From: Verrucomicrobiales bacterium
GTDB lineage: Bacteria; Verrucomicrobiota; Verrucomicrobiia; Verrucomicrobiales; DEV007
NCBI GenBank assembly: GCA_029213195.1
Contig: JARGNI010000028.1
Location: 1-51,298 of the forward strand
DNA: 51,298 nt
Direction of reading: 5' to 3'
This document shows positions 17,401-24,715 of this stretch, one piece after another. How positions within the stretch are numbered: position 1 is the first letter of the stretch; each line of letters starts with the position of its first letter. The notes beneath the pieces were generated by a model. It searched no databases and was not told where the DNA came from. It saw only the letters and a program-made list of their open reading frames with translations. The position numbers were made by a program, and so were the translations under genes.

Positions 17401-17808
17401 ATGAATCCCCAGGTCATTCTCACCGGAGTTGCGATCGGACTTCTCTGTTCTCTCATCGCTTTCCTTCTCTGGAGAAGTATCCGAAGCTTCCAGGCGAGGG
17501 CGATTCGAGTGAAAGGAAAAGTCATCGAACTCATCCCTGACGATGGGGTCTACTACCCGGTCATCGAGATCCAATCGGAGGAACTGGGTGACTTCGTTAC
17601 CCAGCTTTCGTTTGGATCGAATCCCCCGGTTGGACAGGTCGGCGAAACCAAATCGTTTCTCGTGGACCCGAAAGATCGGGAGAACATCCAGGTGGATTGC
17701 GAGGGTTTTCTCTACCTCGGAGTCGTCATCCTGGGACTGATCGGTTTCTTCGGAGTCTTCGTCTTCGGCCTGGTGGGAGTCACCCAGCTTTTCCTCCCAG
17801 GAAAATAG
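17401..17808 (+). CDS. Small membrane protein, DUF3592-like
   Basis: The 135-residue protein starts at MNPQVILTGV; the ATG at 17401 is chosen over a start eight codons upstream. It has two hydrophobic segments, one N-terminal (VILTGVAIGLLCSLIAFLLW) and one C-terminal (LGVVILGLIGFFGVFVFGL). Between them is a soluble beta-rich part (RVKGKVIELI, YYPVIEIQSEE). That arrangement, with 'G-x-V-x-x-x' and 'Y-x-P-V-x-x', is typical of DUF3592 proteins. It sits 62 bp after the subtilase gene and 98 bp before the PQQ-type gene. Role unknown. Confidence 0.7.
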   Translation: MNPQVILTGVAIGLLCSLIAFLLWRSIRSFQARAIRVKGKVIELIPDDGVYYPVIEIQSEELGDFVTQLSFGSNPPVGQVGETKSFLVDPKDRENIQVDCEGFLYLGVVILGLIGFFGVFVFGLVGVTQLFLPGK

Positions 17809-17906
17809 GCTTTGGCTTTGGTGCCTGAAGGCTCAGAGCAAGATTCGCCTGCCCTCCAGATTTTCTCATCGCACCGACCATCCCTTCTTGAAGAAGTCGA
17901 ATCAAA

Positions 17907-19280
17907 ATGAAACGATCGCGCCTACCGAATGTTACTTCTCTCATGAATTCGAATCTTCCTTTCGTCACTCTCAGCATCAGCTTGCTCCTCACATTTTTCA
18001 TCCAGAACGGAGATGCTTCCGAAAACTGGGCGCACTGGCGAGGACACGGAGCAAATGGAGTCTCGCTCACGGCCACTCCTCCGACGCAATGGAGTGAAAA
18101 CCAGAACGTGAAGTGGAAGAAGGAAATCCCGGGGCGGGGTTCCGGCTCTCCCGTGATCTGGGAAAATCGAGTATTTGTCGTCTCGGCGGTTTCCCAGAAT
18201 AGCGAAAGTGTGGGCGACACTCCTCCTCCACGAGGTGGCAAAGGTGGGAAAGGAAAAGGCGGCGGTCGCTCCGGTGCCCTCCCCATCCTGAGTTTCCAGC
18301 TCTTCTGTTTTGATCGCGAGACGGGCGAGTTGCTGTGGAACGAGACGGCGGTGGAGGCTAAGCCCCACGAAGGCACCCACCAGACGAATGGGTTTGCCTC
18401 GGCTTCTCCCTGCACGGATGGCGAGCGGGTCTATGCTCACTTCGGCTCACGAGGGCTTTTCTGCTACGACCTCGAAGGAAAGCAGCTTTGGAGCCGGACC
18501 GATTTTCCGCCGATGATGACCCGTGCCGGATTTGGGGAGGGTAGCTCTCCCACCCTTGCAGGCGACAAGATCCTCGTGCCCTGGGATCACGAGGGAGACT
18601 CCGCCCTCTACGCGCTCGACAAGAAGACCGGGGAAACGATCTGGAAGACCGATCGAGACGAGCCCACCTGCTGGGCAACGCCATTCGTCGTCGAGGGCAA
18701 CGGAACCACCCAAGTCGTCATGAACGGAGAGAACTTTGCCCGTGCCTACGATCTCGAAACAGGAGCGGAGCTCTGGCGCTGCGATGGACAAACCGCTCGT
18801 CCCGTCGCATCGCCGGTCAGCTCGGACGACCTCGTCTTCATCGGAAGTGGATTTCGCGGTTCTTTTCTTGGGGCTTTTCACCTCGATGGCAAAGGGGATA
18901 TCGAGGACAGCGAAGCGGTGGCCTGGAGCACCTCGGACGACACCCCCGATATTGCATCGCTGTTGCTTTCCGAAGGACGGCTCTACTTTCACAAGGGGAA
19001 GACTGGGATTCTCACCTGCCTCGAAGCGAAAACCGGTAAGGTGCTTTTCGGCCCCGAGCGAATTCCCGGAGTCTCTTCCACCTACGCCTCCCCGATCGCC
19101 GCAGGCGGTCACATCTACCTGACCGGTCGCAGCGGAACCATCACCGTGATCAAGGATACCCCCACTCTCGAGGTCGTCGCCACGAATTCTCTCGGCGAAG
19201 GCGTCGATGCCACACCAGCGCCCGTCGGCAAGGAGCTATTCGTCCGGGGAGAGCGTCATCTCTTCTGTCTCTCGGAGTGA
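17907..19280 (+). CDS. Exported PQQ-like beta-propeller protein
   Basis: The 457-residue protein has a positively charged leader followed by FVTLSISLLLTFFIQNGDAS. The ATG at 17943 is an alternative start that gives a shorter signal. Blades show the PQQ-repeat signature: NWAHWRGHGANGVSLT at the start, then FCFDRETGELLWNE, YALDKKTGETIWKT and YDLETGAELWRCD. This family is common in Planctomycetes and Verrucomicrobia and usually lacks bound PQQ, acting as a BamB-like or polysaccharide-related propeller. A glycine/lysine-rich insert (PPPRGGKGGKGKGGGRSG, residues about 111-128) interrupts an early blade and is probably a surface loop. It converges on the GH16 gene with 19 bp between. Confidence 0.85.
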   Translation: MKRSRLPNVTSLMNSNLPFVTLSISLLLTFFIQNGDASENWAHWRGHGANGVSLTATPPTQWSENQNVKWKKEIPGRGSGSPVIWENRVFVVSAVSQNSESVGDTPPPRGGKGGKGKGGGRSGALPILSFQLFCFDRETGELLWNETAVEAKPHEGTHQTNGFASASPCTDGERVYAHFGSRGLFCYDLEGKQLWSRTDFPPMMTRAGFGEGSSPTLAGDKILVPWDHEGDSALYALDKKTGETIWKTDRDEPTCWATPFVVEGNGTTQVVMNGENFARAYDLETGAELWRCDGQTARPVASPVSSDDLVFIGSGFRGSFLGAFHLDGKGDIEDSEAVAWSTSDDTPDIASLLLSEGRLYFHKGKTGILTCLEAKTGKVLFGPERIPGVSSTYASPIAAGGHIYLTGRSGTITVIKDTPTLEVVATNSLGEGVDATPAPVGKELFVRGERHLFCLSE

Positions 19281-19299
19281 GGAGAAGATCCCAGCCTCT

Positions 19300-20343
19300 C
19301 TACTCCGCCCACTGGTAGACACGCACATAGTCCACCTCCAGCGTCTGAGGAAACGCATCAGGGGCGAGAAGATCGGCCTTCTGGTCGGTCTTGTCGAAGA
19401 AACCGCCATCGACGGCCACATTCATGATGAGATGGAACGTCTGGTCGAATGGGGCGCTCGGATTGTCTTTCGCGTTCTCGGAAAACCACTCCTCCTTCTT
19501 CCGGACCTGGCAGAGCTCGCCGTCGACGAACCACTTGATCTCGTCGGCGTTCCACTCCACGACGTAGAGGTGGAAGTCTTCCGCGGCATTCTTGTCAGGA
19601 AAGGTATAGCTGTGGGATAGATACGTGTTCCGCGGCCAGGCGCCGCCAAAGTGAAGGGCTCCGGTGGTTTCGTGAACGGCACTGCCACGGGATTCAATAA
19701 TATCGATCTCCCCTCCGGCGGCCCATCCTCCGTACTTCGATCCGGTCGGCAGCATCCAGACGGCAGGCCAGATCCCCTGTCCATCGGGCATCTTCGCGCG
19801 GACTTCGAACTTCCCGTACTGCCAGTCCCCGCGCTTCCGACTGCGAATCCGGGCCGAGGAGTAAGGCTGGGTCTTTCCATCACTGGTCGTGTGTGGATCC
19901 CGAAACACATGGAGCTTGAGCAACCCATCCTCGACAACGCAGTACTTGGAATCCGTCCGGTAAGCCTGTCGCTCGTTGTTTCCTCCGCCGTAGTTGTTCT
20001 CTTCCTTCGCCCATTTCGAATAGTCGAGATCCTCTCCGTTGAACTCATCGGCCCATACCTGGACCCATTGCTGAGAAGGGATCACGACACGATACTCTCC
20101 GGCGGGAAGGAGTTCGGTGAGCGACTCTCCGGTCCCTTTCACCGCATAGCCCACATTCTGCCAGTCGTTCCCACTTCGAGCCTGAACCTGGTAGAACTTC
20201 GCCGACTCGGTGGCAAACTCGAGCTTCACTGCGCCCGACTGAGAAGACTCCGAAGGCGTCGGCTCGGCCTCAACGGTAGGAAAAGACCAAACGACCGGGA
20301 AAACGAACAGGACAAGAGCTCTCGAGAAATCAGAAACGCGCAT
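19300..20343 (-). CDS. Exported GH16 beta-glucanase (laminarinase-like)
   Basis: The 347-residue protein has a Sec signal (residues 1-26, cleavage near VEA-EP). An N-terminal beta-rich module of about 60 residues (35-90) precedes the GH16 domain (about 92-347). The catalytic signature is GGEIDIIESRG, with Glu212 as nucleophile and Glu217 as acid/base (E-x-D-x-x-E). Family blocks include WADEFNGEDLD, KFEVRAKMPDGQGIWPAVWM and LEVDYVRVYQ. It likely hydrolyses beta-1,3 or mixed-linked glucans in the periplasm or outside the cell. It is divergent from the PmoA-like gene, with 249 bp between. Confidence 0.93.
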   Translation of the reverse strand: MRVSDFSRALVLFVFPVVWSFPTVEAEPTPSESSQSGAVKLEFATESAKFYQVQARSGNDWQNVGYAVKGTGESLTELLPAGEYRVVIPSQQWVQVWADEFNGEDLDYSKWAKEENNYGGGNNERQAYRTDSKYCVVEDGLLKLHVFRDPHTTSDGKTQPYSSARIRSRKRGDWQYGKFEVRAKMPDGQGIWPAVWMLPTGSKYGGWAAGGEIDIIESRGSAVHETTGALHFGGAWPRNTYLSHSYTFPDKNAAEDFHLYVVEWNADEIKWFVDGELCQVRKKEEWFSENAKDNPSAPFDQTFHLIMNVAVDGGFFDKTDQKADLLAPDAFPQTLEVDYVRVYQWAE

Positions 20344-20592
20344 AAGTAGGATAGGATCATGTTGCGTGAGAAGATCGTCGCCTCCTCACCAAGGGAGAGA
20401 ATATGGCGGAAGAGTCGGCCGCCTGTCAATGACCAGGCAGCCAAGCTCTTTTCCAGCGAAACGCCCGATCCGACAGCAGGAAAAGCGGACAGTGCGATCG
20501 CCGTTGCCTTCCTGCATCAAGCCAGGATCGCAATACGAACCTACCTCGGATACGTGATTGCCCATCGCAGCCGAAACCAGTCTTCTGGGAAC

Positions 20593-21612
20593 ATGAAGTT
20601 GTTCCCCCTTTTCATCGGGATCGTCTCATCGATTCAAATTGCTCTCGTCTACTCAGAAGAAACGGGAATCGAACGATGTGAAGTCCTCCCCCTTCCCGAA
20701 CACCAGGTCTCTCTTCAGGTCGATGGTGAAGAAAAAACTCGCTGGCACTTCGGGAAGGAATACCCTCGGCCCTTCTTTTACCCTTTTCTCGGCCCCTCAG
20801 GCAGCGCCCTCACCCGCATGGGACATCCCGGAGCGCAGAATCACGACCACCATCGCTCGATCTGGTTCGCGCACCACGATGTCAACGGCCTCAGTTTCTG
20901 GTCGGATCAAAATGAAAATCAAATCCGGCAGAAGCACTGGTATGCCTACCGGGACGGGGAAACCGAAGCCGTCATGGCCTCCGTCACGGGGTGGTTCGAT
21001 CCGGACGGAATCGAGTTGATGGAACAGGACCTCGTCGCCGCCCTACGTCCCGGCACCGGTGGAGAGACCTTTCTCGAATTCCAGATCACGATGCGTCCCG
21101 GTGCCGGACAGGAAAAAGTCGAACTCGGGAAAACCAACTTCGGCCTTCTCGCGGTGCGCGTCGCCAAGTCACTCTCGGTCCACTTCGGTGGAGGAGTGCT
21201 CACCAACAGCGAGGGTAAGGTCGGGGAGCCAGAAATCTTCGGAGAACCAGCCCGCTGGATGGATTACTCGGGACCGGTTGCGGCAGGGACGGGAGAAAAT
21301 CGCAAGACGGTCACCGAGGGAATCACCTACTTCGATCACCCGGACAATCCCCGCTACCCCAGTCGCTGGCATGTTCGCTCCGATGGCTGGATGGGTTCTT
21401 CCTTCTGCATGGAAGAAGGATTCACGATCACTCCCGAGAACCCCCTGACACTACGCTATCTTCTCCATGCTCATGGTGGAGAATACGATGCAGAGACGGC
21501 GGAGAAAGTCGCGTTGGACTTCGCGCGGCAGGCAAGGTTTGAAATCGGAAAATCCGAACGCCCGCATCGTCAGTTCGACGTATGGCGATCGGAAGAGGAC
21601 GTGCCCGAGTAG
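20593..21612 (+). CDS. Exported PmoA-like (DUF6807) protein
   Basis: The 339-residue protein starts at MKLFPLFIGIVSSIQIALVY, a Sec signal; the ORF's longer upstream extension lacks one. It shows the histidine-rich blocks of the PVC 'PmoA family' (DUF6807): PFFYPFLGPSGSALTRMGHP, QNHDHHRSIWFAHHDVNG, DHPDNPRYPSRWHVRSDGW, then LRYLLHAHGGEYDA. The annotation name derives from weak similarity to a methane monooxygenase subunit and does not mean methane oxidation. The clustered His residues suggest metal or sugar binding in a jelly-roll fold. Neighbours (GH16, sulfatase remnant) fit polysaccharide use. Confidence 0.85.
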   Translation: MKLFPLFIGIVSSIQIALVYSEETGIERCEVLPLPEHQVSLQVDGEEKTRWHFGKEYPRPFFYPFLGPSGSALTRMGHPGAQNHDHHRSIWFAHHDVNGLSFWSDQNENQIRQKHWYAYRDGETEAVMASVTGWFDPDGIELMEQDLVAALRPGTGGETFLEFQITMRPGAGQEKVELGKTNFGLLAVRVAKSLSVHFGGGVLTNSEGKVGEPEIFGEPARWMDYSGPVAAGTGENRKTVTEGITYFDHPDNPRYPSRWHVRSDGWMGSSFCMEEGFTITPENPLTLRYLLHAHGGEYDAETAEKVALDFARQARFEIGKSERPHRQFDVWRSEEDVPE

Positions 21613-21648
21613 ATCGACAAGGGCCTGCACCACAATACCGAAGCTTTC

Positions 21649-22137
21649 CTAGATCTTTGCCGTCGGCCCGAGCTTCGACTCGAGCAACTCGCGGAAGGCG
21701 TCCAAATCATCTTCCGTGGCAAAGGCTCGCTTGGGAATGATGGAAAACGATCGCTTCGAAATCATAGGGAGAAAAAAGAAATCACTCTCCATCGCGCTCA
21801 GGTAAACTGACCAAGACAACCTGGATTCCCCGACGAGACTGACCACCTCGATGACCTCGTCCTCGAAGCTGACGGACGTCAGTCCTGAAAAAGCCGGATT
21901 CTCTCGATAGGCGCGCCGATGCAGGAAAGAACGAATGGGAACAAGCGCCGCCAGAATCACTCCTGCAACGAGCAGGATCCATCCGATCGGGCTCGCGGCA
22001 GAGAGCAGTGCCACGCCACCGATGACGGCCGCCGCTCCGCAAATCAACTCGGTCTTCCCGCCGAGATTTTTCGATCTCCAGAAGGCCTCGTAGGCCTCCA
22101 TGAAGTCGTCTTCTGATATCTGATATTCGAGCTTCAT
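21649..22137 (-). CDS. YcxB-like membrane protein
   Basis: The 162-residue protein has two adjoining hydrophobic segments (LICGAAAVIGGVALL and IGWILLVAGVILAALV). They are followed by a beta-rich region ending in SFSIIPKRAFATEDDLDAFR, the C-terminal pattern of YcxB-like proteins. The N-terminus (MKLEYQISEDDFMEAYEAFW) fits the same family. It probably sits in the inner membrane with the C-terminal domain cytoplasmic. Function is unknown. It converges on the PmoA-like gene (36 bp). Confidence 0.75.
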   Translation of the reverse strand: MKLEYQISEDDFMEAYEAFWRSKNLGGKTELICGAAAVIGGVALLSAASPIGWILLVAGVILAALVPIRSFLHRRAYRENPAFSGLTSVSFEDEVIEVVSLVGESRLSWSVYLSAMESDFFFLPMISKRSFSIIPKRAFATEDDLDAFRELLESKLGPTAKI

Positions 22138-22237
22138 TGGCTTGCGGCAGGAATACCCGGACCGTCGGACAAACGTCCACGCTCATTTCGTCGACCAGCC
22201 ATTGTGGAATCTAGCGGACACGACGAAAATCACCACG

Positions 22238-22434
22238 TCATTTCTTCCGCGCCGCCTTGGCGAGTTCCACGAAAGTCGGCATGAGATCGATGAGATGAGC
22301 GACATCGTGAAGCAGCTCCCCTTTCGCAGCGATGCCCTTCGTCCAGTGAACGATCATCGGAGCCCTGATTCCCCCCTCGTGATTCTCCCGCTTGTAGCGG
22401 CGAAACCGAAAAGCAAGGTCAGGAGGGACTTCAT
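22238..22434 (-). pseudogene. Second sulfatase remnant with out-of-frame signal peptide
   Basis: On the minus strand, a frame from about 22435 to 22238 encodes FRRYKRENHEGGIRAPMIVH, then W-T-K-G-I, HLIDLMPTFVELAK and a stop. This is the middle of a sulfatase, after the catalytic half and before the C-terminal domain. An ATG at 22434 in another frame starts MKSLLTLLFGFAATSG, which looks like a signal peptide, and stops after 26 codons. The simplest reading is an internal deletion that joined the start of the gene to its middle out of frame, plus loss of the 3' part. No functional product is expected. Confidence 0.75.
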
Positions 22435-22531
22435 AGACAACTCTTCAGTGGTAGCAATTGACGTCAGGGAGGTCCAATCAATCCGGTGGTCACTCTTCAA
22501 TCGGAAAGCATGACATCGGAGAGTTCCCCCC

Positions 22532-23740
22532 CTAGTAACGAGGCATCGAGTGGAGCGGGTACGGTTCGAGCGATGGATCCACGTATCCGGTCATTCGTTG
22601 ATCACTCCCCGTGAAGGCCGCGAGCCCCTGCTCGTGCTGAACGGTGATCGCGTAGCCGCGATAGCGAACCTTGCTCCGAGCGCGCTCCTCCTTGGAAAGT
22701 TCATCGTGATCATCGGCCTTCCCCTTGTAGCTGCTCTCGGATTTCGTGTAGAGGTCCAGCATGCGGCCTTCGCCGGGTCGCAAGCGGAGGGTGTGAGTCG
22801 TCTCGGACATCAGGTAGGAATCCCTCTTCTTGTAGGTCGTGCCTACCAGCCAGACCTGGGCTTCCACCTCGGTCGGATGGGAGGAGAGATTCTCAACATA
22901 GACCCTGACTCGCCAGCGATTCCCGGTCTTCCGGGAAGGGGTCGCCTCCATTTTCCCCCGAACTCGAATCGTCGGCATCTGGGCGACGGCTTCCGCCCCG
23001 GCCTTTTCCGCGGCCTCCTTCCACAGCCGCTCCTGATCTGCCTTGGTCTCGCCCATCGCATTGGTCGGCCCCTGGTTTGGCAACTTCGGCGTGTTCTTTA
23101 TATAGGCACGCCGTGCCGCCTGCTCGGTTCGTTCCTCGATCATCTTGACGAGCTGATCCTGAAAGGCAGCCTCGCGAGTCGTCAGCGGAGTCTCGGAAGC
23201 TCTCATTTTCTCGACCGGAACGAGACGAAGGTTGGCCAGTTGATTGGAAGCGGGCGGGTAAGTCTCTGCGGGAACGACGTGCTCGAAAACCGCCTCGCCT
23301 CCGGATGCCCGGCCCTTTCGAATGCGACGACTGAAGTCTCCGGAGTCCTCGAAAAGACCCATCGCCTTCGCCTCCCGCCAGCTCGTGAGGATGGAGTGAG
23401 TCACGATCATCGCTTCCCATCGCCCCACATCGGATCGGTATTCCAGTGCCTTCGACAGCAGGCTGTCCGGGGAGGGCCCACTCGAACGGCTCGATCTCTC
23501 GAGAATCTCGAGGATAGAGATCATTCTTTCCGCGACTTTCCCCACATCCTTCTGGGGAGACTTGGCCGGTGCCGCCGGAGCGAGAAGGGACGAGAGCCGC
23601 TTTGCGTCCCCATCGATCTGTGGCTTTGCGAAAGACGAGGAAACCGGCAGAAAAATGAGGAGCGCCGCGAGCGCGAGGGCAAGAAACTTTCGCCCGCAGG
23701 ATACGAGAGAAGAATCGAAAGATCGCAGGGAAACCTCCAT
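22532..23740 (-). CDS. Exported protein of unknown function
   Basis: The 402-residue protein starts at the ATG of MEVSLRSFDSSLVS; an upstream TTG start is less likely. A signal segment FLALALAALLIFLPVSSSFA follows. The middle is helical and basic (residues about 60-250). The C-terminal 150 residues contain a beta-rich part (WRVRVYVENLSSHPTEVEAQ, SETTHTLRLRPGEG) resembling an Ig-like or NEW3-type domain. It ends with MTGYVDPSLEPYPLHSMPRY. No catalytic motif or known family was recognised; it may be lineage-specific. It is downstream of the hairpin repeats and MsrB, with a 319-bp gap. Confidence 0.6.
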   Translation of the reverse strand: MEVSLRSFDSSLVSCGRKFLALALAALLIFLPVSSSFAKPQIDGDAKRLSSLLAPAAPAKSPQKDVGKVAERMISILEILERSSRSSGPSPDSLLSKALEYRSDVGRWEAMIVTHSILTSWREAKAMGLFEDSGDFSRRIRKGRASGGEAVFEHVVPAETYPPASNQLANLRLVPVEKMRASETPLTTREAAFQDQLVKMIEERTEQAARRAYIKNTPKLPNQGPTNAMGETKADQERLWKEAAEKAGAEAVAQMPTIRVRGKMEATPSRKTGNRWRVRVYVENLSSHPTEVEAQVWLVGTTYKKRDSYLMSETTHTLRLRPGEGRMLDLYTKSESSYKGKADDHDELSKEERARSKVRYRGYAITVQHEQGLAAFTGSDQRMTGYVDPSLEPYPLHSMPRY

Positions 23741-24059
23741 CACGGAGGGTAGGCAAACACCACGGAAAAGAGCGAGCAAAAAAGGGGTGTGAATGAGAGT
23801 GACGGCTAGGAACCGGGCAAATCAATGAGAAGCTTCACGGATAGTTTCCCCTGTCTCCGGGATCACAAAGGGAGGTGGGACGGTTGCTCGGGGCTGTAGC
23901 CACGCTCGGGAGAGCGTGGAAGGTCTGCGCACGGTGCGTGTCGGGTCCCCCTTCTTCCGAAGGGGGCTACTTTTCTGTAGCGGAATCGGCTACAACTTCA
24001 TCCGGATGAAGGCGCTGAGCTTATCCTTCACTTTCATTCACGCCTACAAAAAAGAGGCC
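23741..24059. other. Intergenic stretch with hairpins
   Basis: No gene is supported in these 319 bases. The right half is occupied by the stem-loop cluster annotated at 23894-23993. The left half (23741-23890) probably contains the promoter of the minus-strand gene ending at 22532, but no clear promoter elements were seen. Confidence 0.5.
23894..23993. repeat. Cluster of stem-loops tagged CTGTAG
   Basis: Three stem-loops lie within 100 bp. CTGTAG (23894-23899) is followed by CCACGCTC (23900-23907), loop GGGA and GAGCGTGG (23912-23919). CCCCCTTC (23947-23954), loop TTCC, pairs with GAAGGGGG (23959-23966). CTGTAG (23975-23980) is followed by CGGAATCG, where GTAGC (23977-23981) pairs with GCTAC (23989-23993). 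The tag plus the CGGAATCG arm is shared with 8440-8453 on the other strand. Possibly a dispersed REP-like element; the second hairpin could also act as a transcription barrier. Confidence 0.65.
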
Positions 24060-24647
24060 CTACTCGGCCTTCTTCTTCTCTTCGTCTTTCTTGGCCTTCT
24101 CGGCCGCAGGGACGAATTTCAACACGGTACCGTTGATACAGTAGCGCTTGTCGGTGGGCGTATCGAAGCCCTCGCCTTCGAAGACATGACCGAGATGACC
24201 ATCACAGATCTTGCAGCGGACTTCGGTCCGGGCATACCCGAGATGGAAATCCGTTTTGTATTTCACGTTCTTCGCTTTAGCAGGATCGTAGAAGGAAGGC
24301 CATCCGCAGCGGGAATCGAATTTCTCATCCGAAGTGAAAAGCTCGGCGTCGCAACCCGCGCAGTAGTAGGTTCCGGCTCCCTGCTTCTTGAATTCATCAT
24401 AGACTTTGCCGTTGGCACGCTCGGTTCCTTCCTCACGAAGGATGCGATACTGTTCGGGTGTGAGGATTTTCTTCCACTCTTCCTCGGTTCGCTCGACCGG
24501 TTCCTTGGGCTGCTTGGGAGCTTCTTTCATGACCTTGATGATGGTTTCTTTTTCGTCAGTTCCGGACTTCTCGTCATCGGCCTGGATCCAGGCAACGGCG
24601 GCGATCAAGGCAAAAGCCAGGGTGAGGGGGAAGATCGTTTTCATCAT
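24060..24647 (-). CDS. msrB: Exported methionine-R-sulfoxide reductase
   Basis: The 195-residue protein begins MMKTIFPLTLAFALIAAVAW, a Sec signal (the second ATG at 24644 is equally possible). Residues about 70-180 are the MsrB domain. It has zinc-binding pairs CAGC and CKIC (YYCAGCDAELF, VRCKICDGHLGHVF), RCGWPSFYDP, and the catalytic RYCINGTVLKF. MsrB reduces methionine-R-sulfoxide in proteins, here probably in the periplasm. The C-terminus is lysine/glutamate-rich (EKAKKDEEKKKAE). It lies 68 bp after the DUF1501 gene on the same strand and may be cotranscribed with it. The family and symbol are well supported; partners are not. Confidence 0.92.
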   Translation of the reverse strand: MMKTIFPLTLAFALIAAVAWIQADDEKSGTDEKETIIKVMKEAPKQPKEPVERTEEEWKKILTPEQYRILREEGTERANGKVYDEFKKQGAGTYYCAGCDAELFTSDEKFDSRCGWPSFYDPAKAKNVKYKTDFHLGYARTEVRCKICDGHLGHVFEGEGFDTPTDKRYCINGTVLKFVPAAEKAKKDEEKKKAE

Positions 24648-24715
24648 TCGTAAAAAGGGATTCAAGGGTATCAGGTTCCGGGGCAACAAACCCCAGCCCA
24701 CTCTATTTGAGACGT

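Noticed and set aside
20593-21612. Methane oxidation, from the 'PmoA' name of this family
   Set aside because: No other methane monooxygenase genes are present, and the family name in PVC genomes is a transferred label; the sequence fits DUF6807.
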